In this document: positions 8,942 to 16,856 of the stretch, one piece after another | Layout of the letters: each line of letters opens with the position of its first letter | How positions within the stretch are numbered: position 1 is the stretch's first letter | DNA from: Rubrolithibacter danxiaensis | GTDB lineage: Bacteria; Bacteroidota; Bacteroidia; Sphingobacteriales; Sphingobacteriaceae | NCBI RefSeq assembly: GCF_047272945.1 | Contig: NZ_JBKOPS010000001.1 | Location: 124,001 to 188,000, forward strand | Reading direction: 5' to 3' | DNA: 64,000 bases | The notes under the pieces: generated by a model | Databases searched by the model: none | Seen by the model: the letters and a program-made list of their open reading frames with translations, nothing else | What the model was told of the DNA's origin: nothing | Position numbers and translations under genes: made by a program

Positions 8942-9425
8942 TGGTCGTCGGAATTTTTTAATGAAACTTAGCCTGGCTTTTAGCGCAATTGCAGCTACAG
9001 CAGCAGGGATTCCTGTTCTGGGAGCCCTGTTTGAACCGCTGCTTGAAAAAGATAAGCAATCGTGGCGTAACATAGGACAGCTGAAAGATTTTTCAGTTGG
9101 TAATACACGACTTGTAAAATTTGCTAACGCGGATGTAAAACCATGGGCCGGTGTAACTGCAAAAACAGCCGCATGGGTACGAAGAGAAGGTGAAGAAAAC
9201 CTGCTTGCATTTGCTGCAAATTGCACACATTTAGGCTGCCCTGTCCGTTGGGAGGAAGATGCAGAACTATTTATGTGCCCGTGTCATGGAGGCGTCTACT
9301 ACAAAGACGGCACAGTAGCAGCAGGCCCTCCGCCTAAAAGTTTAACCCGCTATCAGGTAAGGATAAAAAACGGTATTGTTCAAATTAAAACAGCGCCTGT
9401 ACCTATTACAGAAATTACTGCTTGA
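8913..9425 (+). CDS. qcrA: Rieske 2Fe-2S protein of a cytochrome bc complex
   Basis: A 170-residue Rieske protein. The start at 8913 keeps a twin-arginine signal-anchor (RRNFLMKLSLAF, about residues 12-23); a later ATG at 8961 would lose it, so the long form is preferred despite the 29-base overlap with the gene before. Cluster ligands are intact: CTHLGCPV (box 1, Cys-x-His) and CPCHGGVY (box 2, Cys-x2-His), with a GPPPKSL proline loop. It would move electrons from quinol to the heme c fused to cytochrome b. Its position directly after the oxidase genes and before cytochrome b supports one respiratory unit. Confidence 0.93.
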   Translation: MKTTGTEQNNGRRNFLMKLSLAFSAIAATAAGIPVLGALFEPLLEKDKQSWRNIGQLKDFSVGNTRLVKFANADVKPWAGVTAKTAAWVRREGEENLLAFAANCTHLGCPVRWEEDAELFMCPCHGGVYYKDGTVAAGPPPKSLTRYQVRIKNGIVQIKTAPVPITEITA

Positions 9426-9478
9426 AAGTTGAAGGTTAAGGTTATAAGTTGAAGGTTGTAAGTTGTAAGTTGGAGGTT
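9426..9478 (+). repeat. Short direct repeats between the Rieske and cytochrome b genes
   Basis: Three imperfect copies of AAGTTGAAGGTT begin at 9426, 9446 and 9467 (the last as AAGTTGGAGGTT), with a half unit at 9460, giving a 20-21 base period. The array starts immediately after the Rieske stop codon. It is open in the cytochrome b frame from a TTG at 9449, but the translated repeat is unlike a family N terminus, so it is treated as non-coding. Confidence 0.8.
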
Positions 9479-9505
9479 AAAGCTGAGATTCAGCAAAAGC
9501 TACTC

Positions 9506-10891
9506 ATGAAAAAATTAAAGAAAATAGGACGCTGGATTGATGACAGGAGCGGAATTTCTGAAACGCTGATTCCGTTGCTAAAACACCCTGTTCCGCCGGG
9601 AAGCAAATGGGCTTATGTGTTTGGCAGTGCAACTTTATTTTGTTTCCTGCTCCAGGTTGTTACCGGAATTGGCTTATCCCTTTTATATCAGCCTTCTTCC
9701 GAAAACGCATATCAATCCCTGCAGTTCATAACCCATCAGGCTCCATTAGGCAGGATTTTACGGGGCATTCACTTTTTTGGTGCTTCAGGTATGATCATCC
9801 TGGTTGGAATACACATGATACGGGTTTACATTATGGCCTCTTATAAGTACCCAAGGGAAATGAGTTGGATAAGCGGTGTATTTCTCCTCTTTTTTACCAT
9901 TGGCATGGGATTTACCGGTCAGCTTTTACGATGGGATTCGAATGGCGTTTGGTCATCCATAGTTGCAGCCCAGCAACTGGGTAGGATTCCCTTAATCGGA
10001 AGATACCTTGCCCATATTTTATTGGGCGGAGAAACACTGGGCGGACAAACATTAAGCCGATTTTTTTCCTATCATGTATTTATAATCCCGGCGTTAATAT
10101 TTCTTTTTACAGGATTTCACCTGTACCTGGTATTCAGAAACGGGATATCGGAACCTCCAAAAGCCGGCCGCCCCGTTGACCCTGCAACTTACCGTAAATG
10201 GTATAAGGAACTACTGCAAAAAGAAGGAAAGCCTTTTTGGCCGTACGCTGCATGGAGGGATGTCTTATTCGGATCATTAGTAATTTTAAGCATAATCGGC
10301 CTTGCTATTATTTTCGGTGCTCCCGAACTAACAGAAGCTCCTGACCCATCTATTGTATATGCCAGCCCCTCACCCGACTGGTATATGCTTTCCATTTTCG
10401 CTTTGTTTGCATTAATGCCTCCGCAAATAGAATCGTATGTGATTTTTATAGGTCCGGTTTTTAGCATTCTTGCTCTTTTATCTCTGCCCTTTGTTTCCAA
10501 TAAAGGTGAAAGAAGTCCTATCAGGAGGCCCTGGGCTATATTCGGGGTAGTGTGTGTGATGGTATTTCTTTTAAGCCTGTTAGAAGTTGGAATCAAAGCT
10601 CCATGGTCGCCCGATTTTAACACAAAGCCCTTAACTGTATCTGCGCAGGCATCTGCCCCGGTCAAAAAAGGAATGGCCTTATTTTATAAAAAAGGATGTC
10701 AGTATTGCCATAAAATAAATGGTGAAGGTGGCAGCACCGGGCCTGATCTTAGTATAATTGGCCGCACATGGAATCGGCAACAGTTACAGATACAGATTGT
10801 AAACGGTAGCGATAACATGCCGGCTTATGGTGGAATGCTGAATAAAAATGAACTTTCAGCACTCGTTCAATTTTTACAATCGCGAAAATAA
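9506..10891 (+). CDS. qcrB: Cytochrome b of a bc complex with fused C-terminal cytochrome c
   Basis: A 461-residue protein from the ATG at 9506, chosen because it follows the repeat array and directly precedes the conserved WIDDRSG start of cytochrome b/b6. Heme b ligands appear as two His pairs: H-x13-H in IHFFGASGMIILVGIH and H-x14-H in YHVFIIPALIFLFTGFH, the latter spacing being of the b6 kind. The Qo-site motif is PDWY (SPSPDWYMLS). A C-terminal class I cytochrome c carries CQYCH at about 398-402 with axial Met at about 438 (NMPAYGG). The fused heme replaces a separate cytochrome c1, and none is encoded nearby. With the Rieske protein this forms a quinol:cytochrome c reductase next to a caa3 oxidase. 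Confidence 0.92.
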   Translation: MKKLKKIGRWIDDRSGISETLIPLLKHPVPPGSKWAYVFGSATLFCFLLQVVTGIGLSLLYQPSSENAYQSLQFITHQAPLGRILRGIHFFGASGMIILVGIHMIRVYIMASYKYPREMSWISGVFLLFFTIGMGFTGQLLRWDSNGVWSSIVAAQQLGRIPLIGRYLAHILLGGETLGGQTLSRFFSYHVFIIPALIFLFTGFHLYLVFRNGISEPPKAGRPVDPATYRKWYKELLQKEGKPFWPYAAWRDVLFGSLVILSIIGLAIIFGAPELTEAPDPSIVYASPSPDWYMLSIFALFALMPPQIESYVIFIGPVFSILALLSLPFVSNKGERSPIRRPWAIFGVVCVMVFLLSLLEVGIKAPWSPDFNTKPLTVSAQASAPVKKGMALFYKKGCQYCHKINGEGGSTGPDLSIIGRTWNRQQLQIQIVNGSDNMPAYGGMLNKNELSALVQFLQSRK

Positions 10892-10970
10892 CAGGCGAAG
10901 TTTTCTATCCTAACAGATATGAATAAACTTTCCCGGAAGCAGGTGGTTTATCATAAAGAAAAACCCATCT

Positions 10971-11447
10971 ATGAAAGCAACACCAATAGTATCGTCCGGC
11001 TTAACAGGAACTTCAGCAATGACCTTATTCAGCTACATAGTATCAGAAAACAAGGAAAAAAATTTTAAAGAACCGGAAGTTCTGGCCCAATTGCTGCAAA
11101 ATATGCTTCCTCAAATAAAAAAAGAGCCTACTCAGGTGGCAGGGTGGAGTATGCATTACAGCATGGGGATGATCTTTGCACTGATATACGAGTATTTGTG
11201 GCAGGAACGAAAAGTAAAACCTACCATCAAGAATGGCCTCATCTTAGGCGGCTTGAGTGGATTAGCCGGAATAATGGTATGGAAACTTGTTTTTAAAATT
11301 CATCCCAACCCACCAAAATTGCATTTTAACCGGTATTATGGGCATTTGTTTCTCGCTCATTTAGTTTTTGGAACTTTTGCAGCAATTGGTCACAATTTAG
11401 TTCAAAATAAGGGATTATCGCATTATCCGGGTAAATCAATAAATTAA
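10971..11447 (+). CDS. Small membrane protein of unknown function (possibly YagU/DUF1440-like)
   Basis: A 158-residue protein with about four hydrophobic segments (about 3-22, 60-80, 92-110, 125-145) and a cytoplasmic-looking basic loop (WQERKVKPTIKNG). A glycine-rich LGGLSGLAGIMVWKLVFKIHPNPPKL stretch and a His-rich YYGHLFLAHLVFG segment are its most distinctive parts. The pattern recalls small YagU/DUF1440-type membrane proteins, but I do not recognise it with confidence. It lies 79 bases after the bc operon and two bases before the GH15 gene, so it is probably cotranscribed with the latter. Confidence 0.6.
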   Translation: MKATPIVSSGLTGTSAMTLFSYIVSENKEKNFKEPEVLAQLLQNMLPQIKKEPTQVAGWSMHYSMGMIFALIYEYLWQERKVKPTIKNGLILGGLSGLAGIMVWKLVFKIHPNPPKLHFNRYYGHLFLAHLVFGTFAAIGHNLVQNKGLSHYPGKSIN

Positions 11448-11448
11448 A

Positions 11449-13293
11449 ATGGCTGATTCCTCTGCTAAAAAATCCGGCTATCAGCCCATAGAAAATTATG
11501 GGATAATCGGCGACCTGAACACAGTAGCTTTAGTAGGACTGAATGGTTCGATAGATTTCATGTGCTTCCCCGATTTTGATTCACCCTCTGTTTTTGCAGC
11601 CTTGCTGGATAAAAATAAAGGCGGTTATTTCCAGATTCATCCCGTAAAGGATGAAGTAAAATATAAACAGCTCTATCTGCCCGATACCAACATACTTTTA
11701 ACCCGTTTTTTAACAGGCAAGGGAGTTGGAGAACTTACCGATTTTATGCCTGTACAGGAATTGTATGAAGGAAAGGAACTGGTTAGAAGGGTAACAACCC
11801 TGCAGGGAGAATTACGTTACAAAATGGAATGTGCACCCCGCTTCAATTACGCCCGATCTGAACATACTGTTAAGCAGGTAAGTGAGTACGAAGTCACGTT
11901 TCTGGGAGATGATGACATTACCCTGCACTTAAAGAGCAATATTCCCCTAAGCATTAATAAAAAGGATTGTTCGGCAGAGTTTACGCTAAAAACAGGTGAA
12001 AAAGCGGACTTTATGCTGGTTTGGGTTGAGGCAAAAATGCCCCAACACGAGGATATGGAACAGTTTATTTCAACGAGTTTGTATGATAATATCAATTACT
12101 GGAAGAATTGGATTGACCAGACCACTTACAACGGACGCTGGGGAGATATTGTGAGACGCTCTGCACTTGTTTTAAAACTTATGACCTCGTATAAATACGG
12201 TTCGATGGTAGCTGCACCGACTTTTGGCTTACCGGAAGACCCTGGAGGAGAAAGGAACTGGGATTACCGCTATACCTGGATACGGGATACATCCTTTGCC
12301 GTATATGCGCTTATCCGTTTAGGCTATACAAAAGAAGCAGGAAAATTTATCAGCTGGGTTGAAAATAAATGTATGGACATTGGCAAAAAAGATAACCTGC
12401 AGCTAATGTACACTCTTGAAGGGGGACGCGGATTAAAAGAAATTGAACTTGCTCACTTAGAAGGATATAAACATTCGAAACCGGTGCGTATTGGCAACGG
12501 CGCTTACCAGCAGCTTCAGTTGGATATTTACGGCGAGCTAATGGATGCTGTATTTCTATATGACAAGTACGCAGAACCTATTTCTTACGAGCTTTGGAAA
12601 GATCTCTCTAAACAAATAGACTTTGTGTGCTCCAAATGGACACGTGAAGATGAAGGAATATGGGAAGTTCGGGGAGGCAAAAAGCCCTTTCTTTATTCCC
12701 GTTTAATGTGCTGGGTAGCACTGGACAGGGCAATCAAAATCGGACAAAGCCATTCTTACCCCCAACCGGAAAGCTGGCAAAAAGAGCGGGATAAGATCTT
12801 CATTTCTATCCATGAGGAATTCTGGAATGACGAGCTAAAATCCTTTGTTCAGTATAAAGGAGCGGGTACGGTAGATGCAGCCACACTGCTGATGCCCATC
12901 GTTTCATTTATCAGTCCCAAAGACCCCAAATGGCTATCTACTTTACAATGCATTGAAAATAGGCTCGTTTCTGATGCTTTGGTTTACCGTTACCGCAACG
13001 ACCAGAATTTGGATGGTTTAAAAGGAGGTGAAGGAACATTCTCAATGTGTACATTCTGGTACGTAGAATGCCTTTCACGTTCAGGACAATTAGATAAGGC
13101 ACGATTATTTTTTGAAAAAATGCTGGCTTATGCCAATCACCTCGGACTGTATTCAGAACAATTAGACATAAATGGGGAGCATCTTGGTAATTTCCCGCAG
13201 GCATTTACACATTTGGGCCTGATTAGCGCAGCCCTTAATTTGAATGACCAGTTGAATGATGAACGAAATAAACGCAACGAAACAAAGGTTTGA
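11449..13293 (+). CDS. Glycoside hydrolase family 15 (glucoamylase/trehalase-like)
   Basis: A 614-residue enzyme with the bacterial GH15 plan: an N-terminal beta-sandwich (about 1-215; PIENYGIIGDLNTVALVGLNGSIDF, FPDFDSPSVFAALLD) and a C-terminal (alpha/alpha)6 barrel. The barrel has the substrate-binding NWDYRYTWIRDTSF motif, a probable general acid Glu in GIWEVRGG, and the base Glu in YSEQLDINGEHLGNFPQAF. No signal peptide is visible, so it should act in the cytoplasm. Bacterial proteins of this size hydrolyse alpha-1,4-glucans, isomalto-linkages or trehalose; sequence alone does not choose. It starts two bases after the previous stop. It converges with the minus-strand SDR gene, with only 17 bases between the two. 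Confidence 0.9.
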   Translation: MADSSAKKSGYQPIENYGIIGDLNTVALVGLNGSIDFMCFPDFDSPSVFAALLDKNKGGYFQIHPVKDEVKYKQLYLPDTNILLTRFLTGKGVGELTDFMPVQELYEGKELVRRVTTLQGELRYKMECAPRFNYARSEHTVKQVSEYEVTFLGDDDITLHLKSNIPLSINKKDCSAEFTLKTGEKADFMLVWVEAKMPQHEDMEQFISTSLYDNINYWKNWIDQTTYNGRWGDIVRRSALVLKLMTSYKYGSMVAAPTFGLPEDPGGERNWDYRYTWIRDTSFAVYALIRLGYTKEAGKFISWVENKCMDIGKKDNLQLMYTLEGGRGLKEIELAHLEGYKHSKPVRIGNGAYQQLQLDIYGELMDAVFLYDKYAEPISYELWKDLSKQIDFVCSKWTREDEGIWEVRGGKKPFLYSRLMCWVALDRAIKIGQSHSYPQPESWQKERDKIFISIHEEFWNDELKSFVQYKGAGTVDAATLLMPIVSFISPKDPKWLSTLQCIENRLVSDALVYRYRNDQNLDGLKGGEGTFSMCTFWYVECLSRSGQLDKARLFFEKMLAYANHLGLYSEQLDINGEHLGNFPQAFTHLGLISAALNLNDQLNDERNKRNETKV

Positions 13294-13310
13294 CCAGATT
13301 GCAGAACAGT

Positions 13311-14300
13311 CTACTTTTTCATTAAAAAAGCACCGAACACTCCTACCGCTAAAGCAACAATACCGGCCAAAACTCCCCTGTTTTCTGTTGCCCATAATTG
13401 CGGACTAAAACTATGAGATAAGCTTTTAAAAGGGCCATGAGCACCATGATCGCCGGGTATTGGCTCCCATAGATTATCTTTCCGGTGGGGGTCTTCCGGC
13501 TCATCGGTCATTTGGCCATCAAAACCCGTTCTTGCTAATTGCCAGTCGGCAAAACCCGGAACAATTTTATTTCCAACAATGGCTTCAACTGTTGGTATCC
13601 CAACATAAATTTCCCTTCTGTCATGTTCAGTAGCAAAAACTACAGCCCTGGCAGCTACTTCCGGCTGGTAAATCATACCCATGGGGCGAGGCTTTCGTGG
13701 AAGTTTGCTTCTTACAAATCCAAACTGAGTAGTGTTCATAGCAGGCAATTGCACCATGCAGGTACGAATATTGGTTTTATCATGAATCAATTCTGTACGA
13801 AAAGAATCGTAAAATCCCTGGATAGCATGTTTGGACGCACAATAAGCAGATTGAAGCGGAATTCCGCGATATGCCAGTGCAGAGCCGACAAAAATAATGC
13901 AGCCCTTATTTCTTGGTTTCATTCTTTTGTAAGCGCTCAAACAGCCGTAAACCTGTCCGAGATAAGTTACCTCGGTTACCCTTTTGTATTCGTCCGGCTC
14001 CATATCAATAATTGGTGAGAAAACGCTGTTCATTGCGTTATTTACCCAGACATCTATAGGCCCTAATTTCTCTTCTATTTCCGCTGCTGCCCGTTCAACG
14101 GCATCCGCATCGGCAACATCCAGCGGTAATACAAGTGCCCTCCCTCCGTATGATTCCACTTCTCTTTTTGCACCTTCTAACCCATCCACTCCACGTGCTA
14201 TTAAAGCCACATCATCTCCTCTTTTAGCAAATTCACGAACTATCGCACGGCCTAACCCGGCCGACGCACCTGTTACCACAACTACTTTTTTTGAATCCAT
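13311..14300 (-). CDS. SDR-family oxidoreductase with C-terminal membrane anchor
   Basis: A 328-residue classical short-chain dehydrogenase. The nucleotide motif TGASAGLG (T10-G17), NNAM (N88) and the catalytic S140/Y153/K157 (YCASK) are intact. After the Rossmann domain there is an extension (about 235-305) and a terminal hydrophobic helix (GVLAGIVALAVGVFGAFL) followed by KK, so the enzyme is probably tail-anchored in the inner membrane. The ATG at 14300 is chosen because the open frame upstream to 14357 translates a segment resembling a dispersed intergenic repeat, not a conserved N terminus. SDRs of this anchored kind often sit beside SPW and VKOR-like genes, as here. The substrate is unknown. 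Confidence 0.88.
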   Translation of the reverse strand: MDSKKVVVVTGASAGLGRAIVREFAKRGDDVALIARGVDGLEGAKREVESYGGRALVLPLDVADADAVERAAAEIEEKLGPIDVWVNNAMNSVFSPIIDMEPDEYKRVTEVTYLGQVYGCLSAYKRMKPRNKGCIIFVGSALAYRGIPLQSAYCASKHAIQGFYDSFRTELIHDKTNIRTCMVQLPAMNTTQFGFVRSKLPRKPRPMGMIYQPEVAARAVVFATEHDRREIYVGIPTVEAIVGNKIVPGFADWQLARTGFDGQMTDEPEDPHRKDNLWEPIPGDHGAHGPFKSLSHSFSPQLWATENRGVLAGIVALAVGVFGAFLMKK

Positions 14301-14455
14301 AAAATTTATTAATTGAATATTTATAGCAGGTTCCTTCGACTCTGCTCGTAATGACATCGGCTTTGCTTAACTGTAATATGCCTGATTAGTAGATAAACCC
14401 GAAAGACCTTATAAATTTAACTTATCAGGAAATCAATTGTTTAAACTAATTCAGA

Positions 14456-14836
14456 TTACTTCCTGTGTAATTCGGCTTCCTGCTGATGAAGGGGATTCTT
14501 TTCAAACAACGATTGCCAGCCACCGCCAAATCTGTTCTTCACCTTACCTTTTATTAAGGAAAACAGGATGAGCAGAATACCTGCAAGGCTATTATTCCAG
14601 CTTACTAAGGAAGAATCTACCCGCAAGATCCACGGACTTATAAGCAAACATACTCCAGATAAAATATTTATTAATCTTATATCCCTTACCGCTTCACTCA
14701 TAGCTATAACAGCAACGGCAAAAACCACCGGACCAATTATATGTAAGCAATCGGCAGCGACTTTATCCGTTTTCAATACGGATGGAGCCATACAAATCCA
14801 TAATCCTATCAGCATATTAATAACACGAGGCCACAT
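14456..14836 (-). CDS. SPW-repeat membrane protein
   Basis: A 126-residue protein with four hydrophobic helices, arranged as two helix pairs. The first repeat carries WPRVINMLIGLWICMAPSVL and the second INILSGVCLLISPWIL, which has the family-naming SPW triplet (the first is degenerate, APS). The C terminus is soluble and basic. Function of the family is unknown. It lies two bases after the VKOR-like gene on the same strand, so the pair is coupled; co-occurrence with VKOR-like proteins suggests a partner in that membrane redox protein's job, which is inference. Confidence 0.75.
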   Translation of the reverse strand: MWPRVINMLIGLWICMAPSVLKTDKVAADCLHIIGPVVFAVAVIAMSEAVRDIRLINILSGVCLLISPWILRVDSSLVSWNNSLAGILLILFSLIKGKVKNRFGGGWQSLFEKNPLHQQEAELHRK

Positions 14837-14838
14837 AG

Positions 14839-15399
14839 CTATATTACTTTTGATACAATTTCTTTATTTCCCCAAAACGCTTTCCAAACAGAAAAACCGT
14901 TAATTTTCACCCTTTGTAGGTACTGCAGACTTGCTAGTATCTCATCCATAGCGGGGCCAATCATTATGATAGAAAGTGCTGCCGATACAAGGCATAAGGT
15001 GCACCATGATCCTAAAAACACAGGCTGGGCAATTACCAGAAGAATGCTTACTATTCCAAGAGGCCCCACAGCAAAACCAAACAATAATACAATCCAGGGC
15101 ATTGTCTTCCAGCGACCAGTTTTACCGATAAGGCCGCTTACAGCATCCAGCACATATCCGAATGCCCCTAACAAAGCGTCAGGAACAGGTAACAATTCAG
15201 AAATCGGAGAAGTTAAAACTTTTTCAGTACCCTTGCCAAAGAAAGGATCCCAAACGGTAGAAATAAAATTCAGCTGGTACGAAGCAAGATAAAAAGCCAC
15301 AAAAAAACCAGCAAGGGCAACCAGCACCAAAGGCAGACGCTGGTTCCACGATGATGGATTATAATTCCATCCGGGAGGAATTTGGTGTGATAACTCCAA
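14839..15399 (-). CDS. VKOR-family membrane protein lacking the loop cysteines
   Basis: A 186-residue membrane protein with about four to five helices. It keeps the VKOR core: WDPFFGKGTEKVLTSPISELLPVPDALLGAFGY (loop and helix 2 start) and the CxxC motif at C133/C136 in GSWCTLCLVSA. Bacterial VKORs normally also have a cysteine pair in the first periplasmic loop that relays electrons from a DsbA-like partner. Here that region (about 50-62) has none, and the two CxxC residues are the only cysteines in the protein. It may oxidize or reduce partners directly, or have a changed role. It starts the minus-strand pair with the SPW protein. Confidence 0.82.
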   Translation of the reverse strand: MELSHQIPPGWNYNPSSWNQRLPLVLVALAGFFVAFYLASYQLNFISTVWDPFFGKGTEKVLTSPISELLPVPDALLGAFGYVLDAVSGLIGKTGRWKTMPWIVLLFGFAVGPLGIVSILLVIAQPVFLGSWCTLCLVSAALSIIMIGPAMDEILASLQYLQRVKINGFSVWKAFWGNKEIVSKVI

Positions 15400-15563
15400 T
15401 GTGCTTTTATAATGTCTTATTAATCATATTTATAATAACTATAAAAACAGATTTGTTTCATGCATATAAAAAGGTATAGTAAAAACAGACCGCAGTATTT
15501 TCTACCTGAATACTGCATGTAACAAGATTTAGAATCGTATCACCGTATTGCTAACGCTATATG

Positions 15564-15571
15564 TATATTTG
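15564..15571 (+). promoter_or_regulatory. Bacteroidota -7 element TATATTTG for the HAD gene
   Basis: A perfect TAnnTTTG lies 44 bases before the HAD start codon. A TTG at 15548 is too close to serve as a canonical -33 box, so only the -7 element is claimed. Confidence 0.55.
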
Positions 15572-15615
15572 TTAAATCCAGCTATCTATAAAAGTCAGGG
15601 CATATCCTTTTTATA

Positions 15616-16287
15616 ATGATTAAAAATATTTTTTTCGATTTTGACGGAGTTCTGTGTGAATCTGTAGCGGTAAAAACAGAAATATTCAGAAAACTTTACG
15701 AGCCCTTTGGGAAAGAAATTGCCGATAAGGTGGTTGCACATCACCTGGCTCATACCGGAGTTTCAAGATTTGAAAAGATCCCCTATTATCACAAAACTTT
15801 TTTAAATATTGAACTTTCCAGCCAGGAAGTAAATGAATGGGCAGGACAATATTCCAAACTTGCTGTTGAAGCAGTGCTGAATGCTGAAGAAGTAGCAGGG
15901 GCAAAAAACTTTTTAGAGCAGCATTACCAGTTGTATAAATTGTGGATCATCAGCGCCACCCCTACCGGTGAAATACGGCAAATTGTGAAACAAAAAGAGT
16001 GGGAAAAGTACTTTGTTAATGTTTACGGTGCACCGGAAAAGAAAGGGTACTGGACTGAAAAGATTATTTCAGAATACACTTTAAAAAGAGAAGAAACAGT
16101 TTTTGTCGGTGATGCACTTGCGGATCAAAAAGCTGCGACTGATTCGGGAGTAATTTTTATTCTTAGACGAACCAAACAAAATGCCAGTTTATTTGGTGAT
16201 TATCAGGGCTTTGAAATAAAAGACCTGAACGAATTAGATACGGTTATTCAGATAATCAACAAAAACTCACATCATTCAGCGCATTGA
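15616..16287 (+). CDS. HAD-family hydrolase (phosphoglycolate phosphatase-like)
   Basis: A 223-residue HAD subfamily IA phosphatase. Motif I is FDFDGVL (nucleophile D9, acid D11), motif II the Ser/Thr of WIISATPTGE, and motif IV is FVGDALADQKAA. A helical cap (about 15-85) lies between motifs I and II. Such enzymes dephosphorylate small phosphometabolites in the cytoplasm; the FDGVLCES start and IRQIVKQKEWEKYFVNVYGAPEKKG stretch resemble predicted phosphatases of sugar or nucleotide phosphates. It has its own promoter and no operon partner with a related role. The substrate is not assignable. Confidence 0.85.
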   Translation: MIKNIFFDFDGVLCESVAVKTEIFRKLYEPFGKEIADKVVAHHLAHTGVSRFEKIPYYHKTFLNIELSSQEVNEWAGQYSKLAVEAVLNAEEVAGAKNFLEQHYQLYKLWIISATPTGEIRQIVKQKEWEKYFVNVYGAPEKKGYWTEKIISEYTLKREETVFVGDALADQKAATDSGVIFILRRTKQNASLFGDYQGFEIKDLNELDTVIQIINKNSHHSAH

Positions 16288-16366
16288 TTTTATTAAAACT
16301 ATTAAAAAGAGTGCGTGTTACTACTGAGACAGTCCTTAAAACTTTTATAGTAATTAAATAAGATTT

Positions 16367-16453
16367 ATGTTTATACCGATCATAATAGGCGTTGTTTTCT
16401 TACTCGCAATAGGAATTATCTACTATATAAGGAAGAACCGTAACAAGGTTTAG
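16367..16453 (+). CDS. Possible 28-residue single-helix membrane protein
   Basis: ATG at 16367 opens a 28-codon frame ending TAG at 16453. The product is one hydrophobic helix (FIPIIIGVVFLLAIGIIYYI) with a strongly basic end (RKNRNKV), an N-out/C-in single-pass layout. It sits between the HAD gene and the DUF6660 gene in a stretch otherwise without a gene. It looks like the many small membrane proteins of respiratory or transport complexes, but no homologue is recognised and it could be chance. Confidence 0.4.
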   Translation: MFIPIIIGVVFLLAIGIIYYIRKNRNKV

Positions 16454-16487
16454 TTATTCTTTATTCTGCCTTTCTATAAATTTCGTT

Positions 16488-16495
16488 TAAATTTG
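16488..16495 (+). promoter_or_regulatory. -7 element TAAATTTG just before the DUF6660 gene
   Basis: A perfect TAnnTTTG ends five bases before the ATG at 16500. If used, the transcript would start at or next to the start codon, giving a leaderless or nearly leaderless mRNA. Confidence 0.45.
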
Positions 16496-16499
16496 ACGC

Positions 16500-16808
16500 A
16501 TGAAAATCTTTACCATTTTCATGGCCTTACTGATTCTGGCAATGGGAGTAAACCTCTGCCGGGATAAAGATTTTTGTGACGGTAAAGAAACAACAACACT
16601 ATCGAAAACAGGTAAAGAAGAACCGGCAAAAAGTGGGTCTTGCAGCCCTTTTTGTCATTGTACACGCTGTTCTTTTTCCATCCTTCTTCCAAAAAGTCTT
16701 ACAGGAACACGAACTCAGTTCCTGACGCTGAGAACAATTTTTATTTCATCTGAATCAATCGCAGCAGGAATTAATTCTGCTATCTGGCAACCGCCTAAAT
16801 TCGCCTGA
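16500..16808 (+). CDS. Cys-rich DUF6660-type secreted protein
   Basis: A 102-residue protein with an N-terminal signal sequence (MKIFTIFMALLILAMGVNL) and a cysteine cluster in the mature part: C48-x3-C52-H53-C54-x2-C57 (CSPFCHCTRC), plus C20 and C26. This matches DUF6660, a short Bacteroidota family regularly encoded immediately before TonB-dependent receptors. The cluster suggests a metal-binding periplasmic or surface role, which is inference. The receptor gene follows 48 bases downstream, probably in the same transcript. Confidence 0.75.
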   Translation: MKIFTIFMALLILAMGVNLCRDKDFCDGKETTTLSKTGKEEPAKSGSCSPFCHCTRCSFSILLPKSLTGTRTQFLTLRTIFISSESIAAGINSAIWQPPKFA

Positions 16809-16856
16809 CAATTTCACAATAGTTTATTTCCTGATTTACGAAACTAAAATTTTAAG

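Noticed and set aside
9449..9505. TTG start for cytochrome b within the short repeats
   Set aside because: The extra residues come from the repeat array and do not resemble a cytochrome b N terminus; the ATG at 9506 precedes the conserved start.
10189..10665. Long minus-strand frame inside cytochrome b
   Set aside because: It lies wholly within a well-supported gene and has no family features; the same holds for the other long antisense frames, such as 3650-4048, 7401-7868 and 13539-14018.
14329..14355. Segment resembling a dispersed CCTTCGACTC-type intergenic repeat, and an extended SDR start at 14357
   Set aside because: Only one copy is visible here, so it is not claimed as a repeat; it argues against the longer SDR start.
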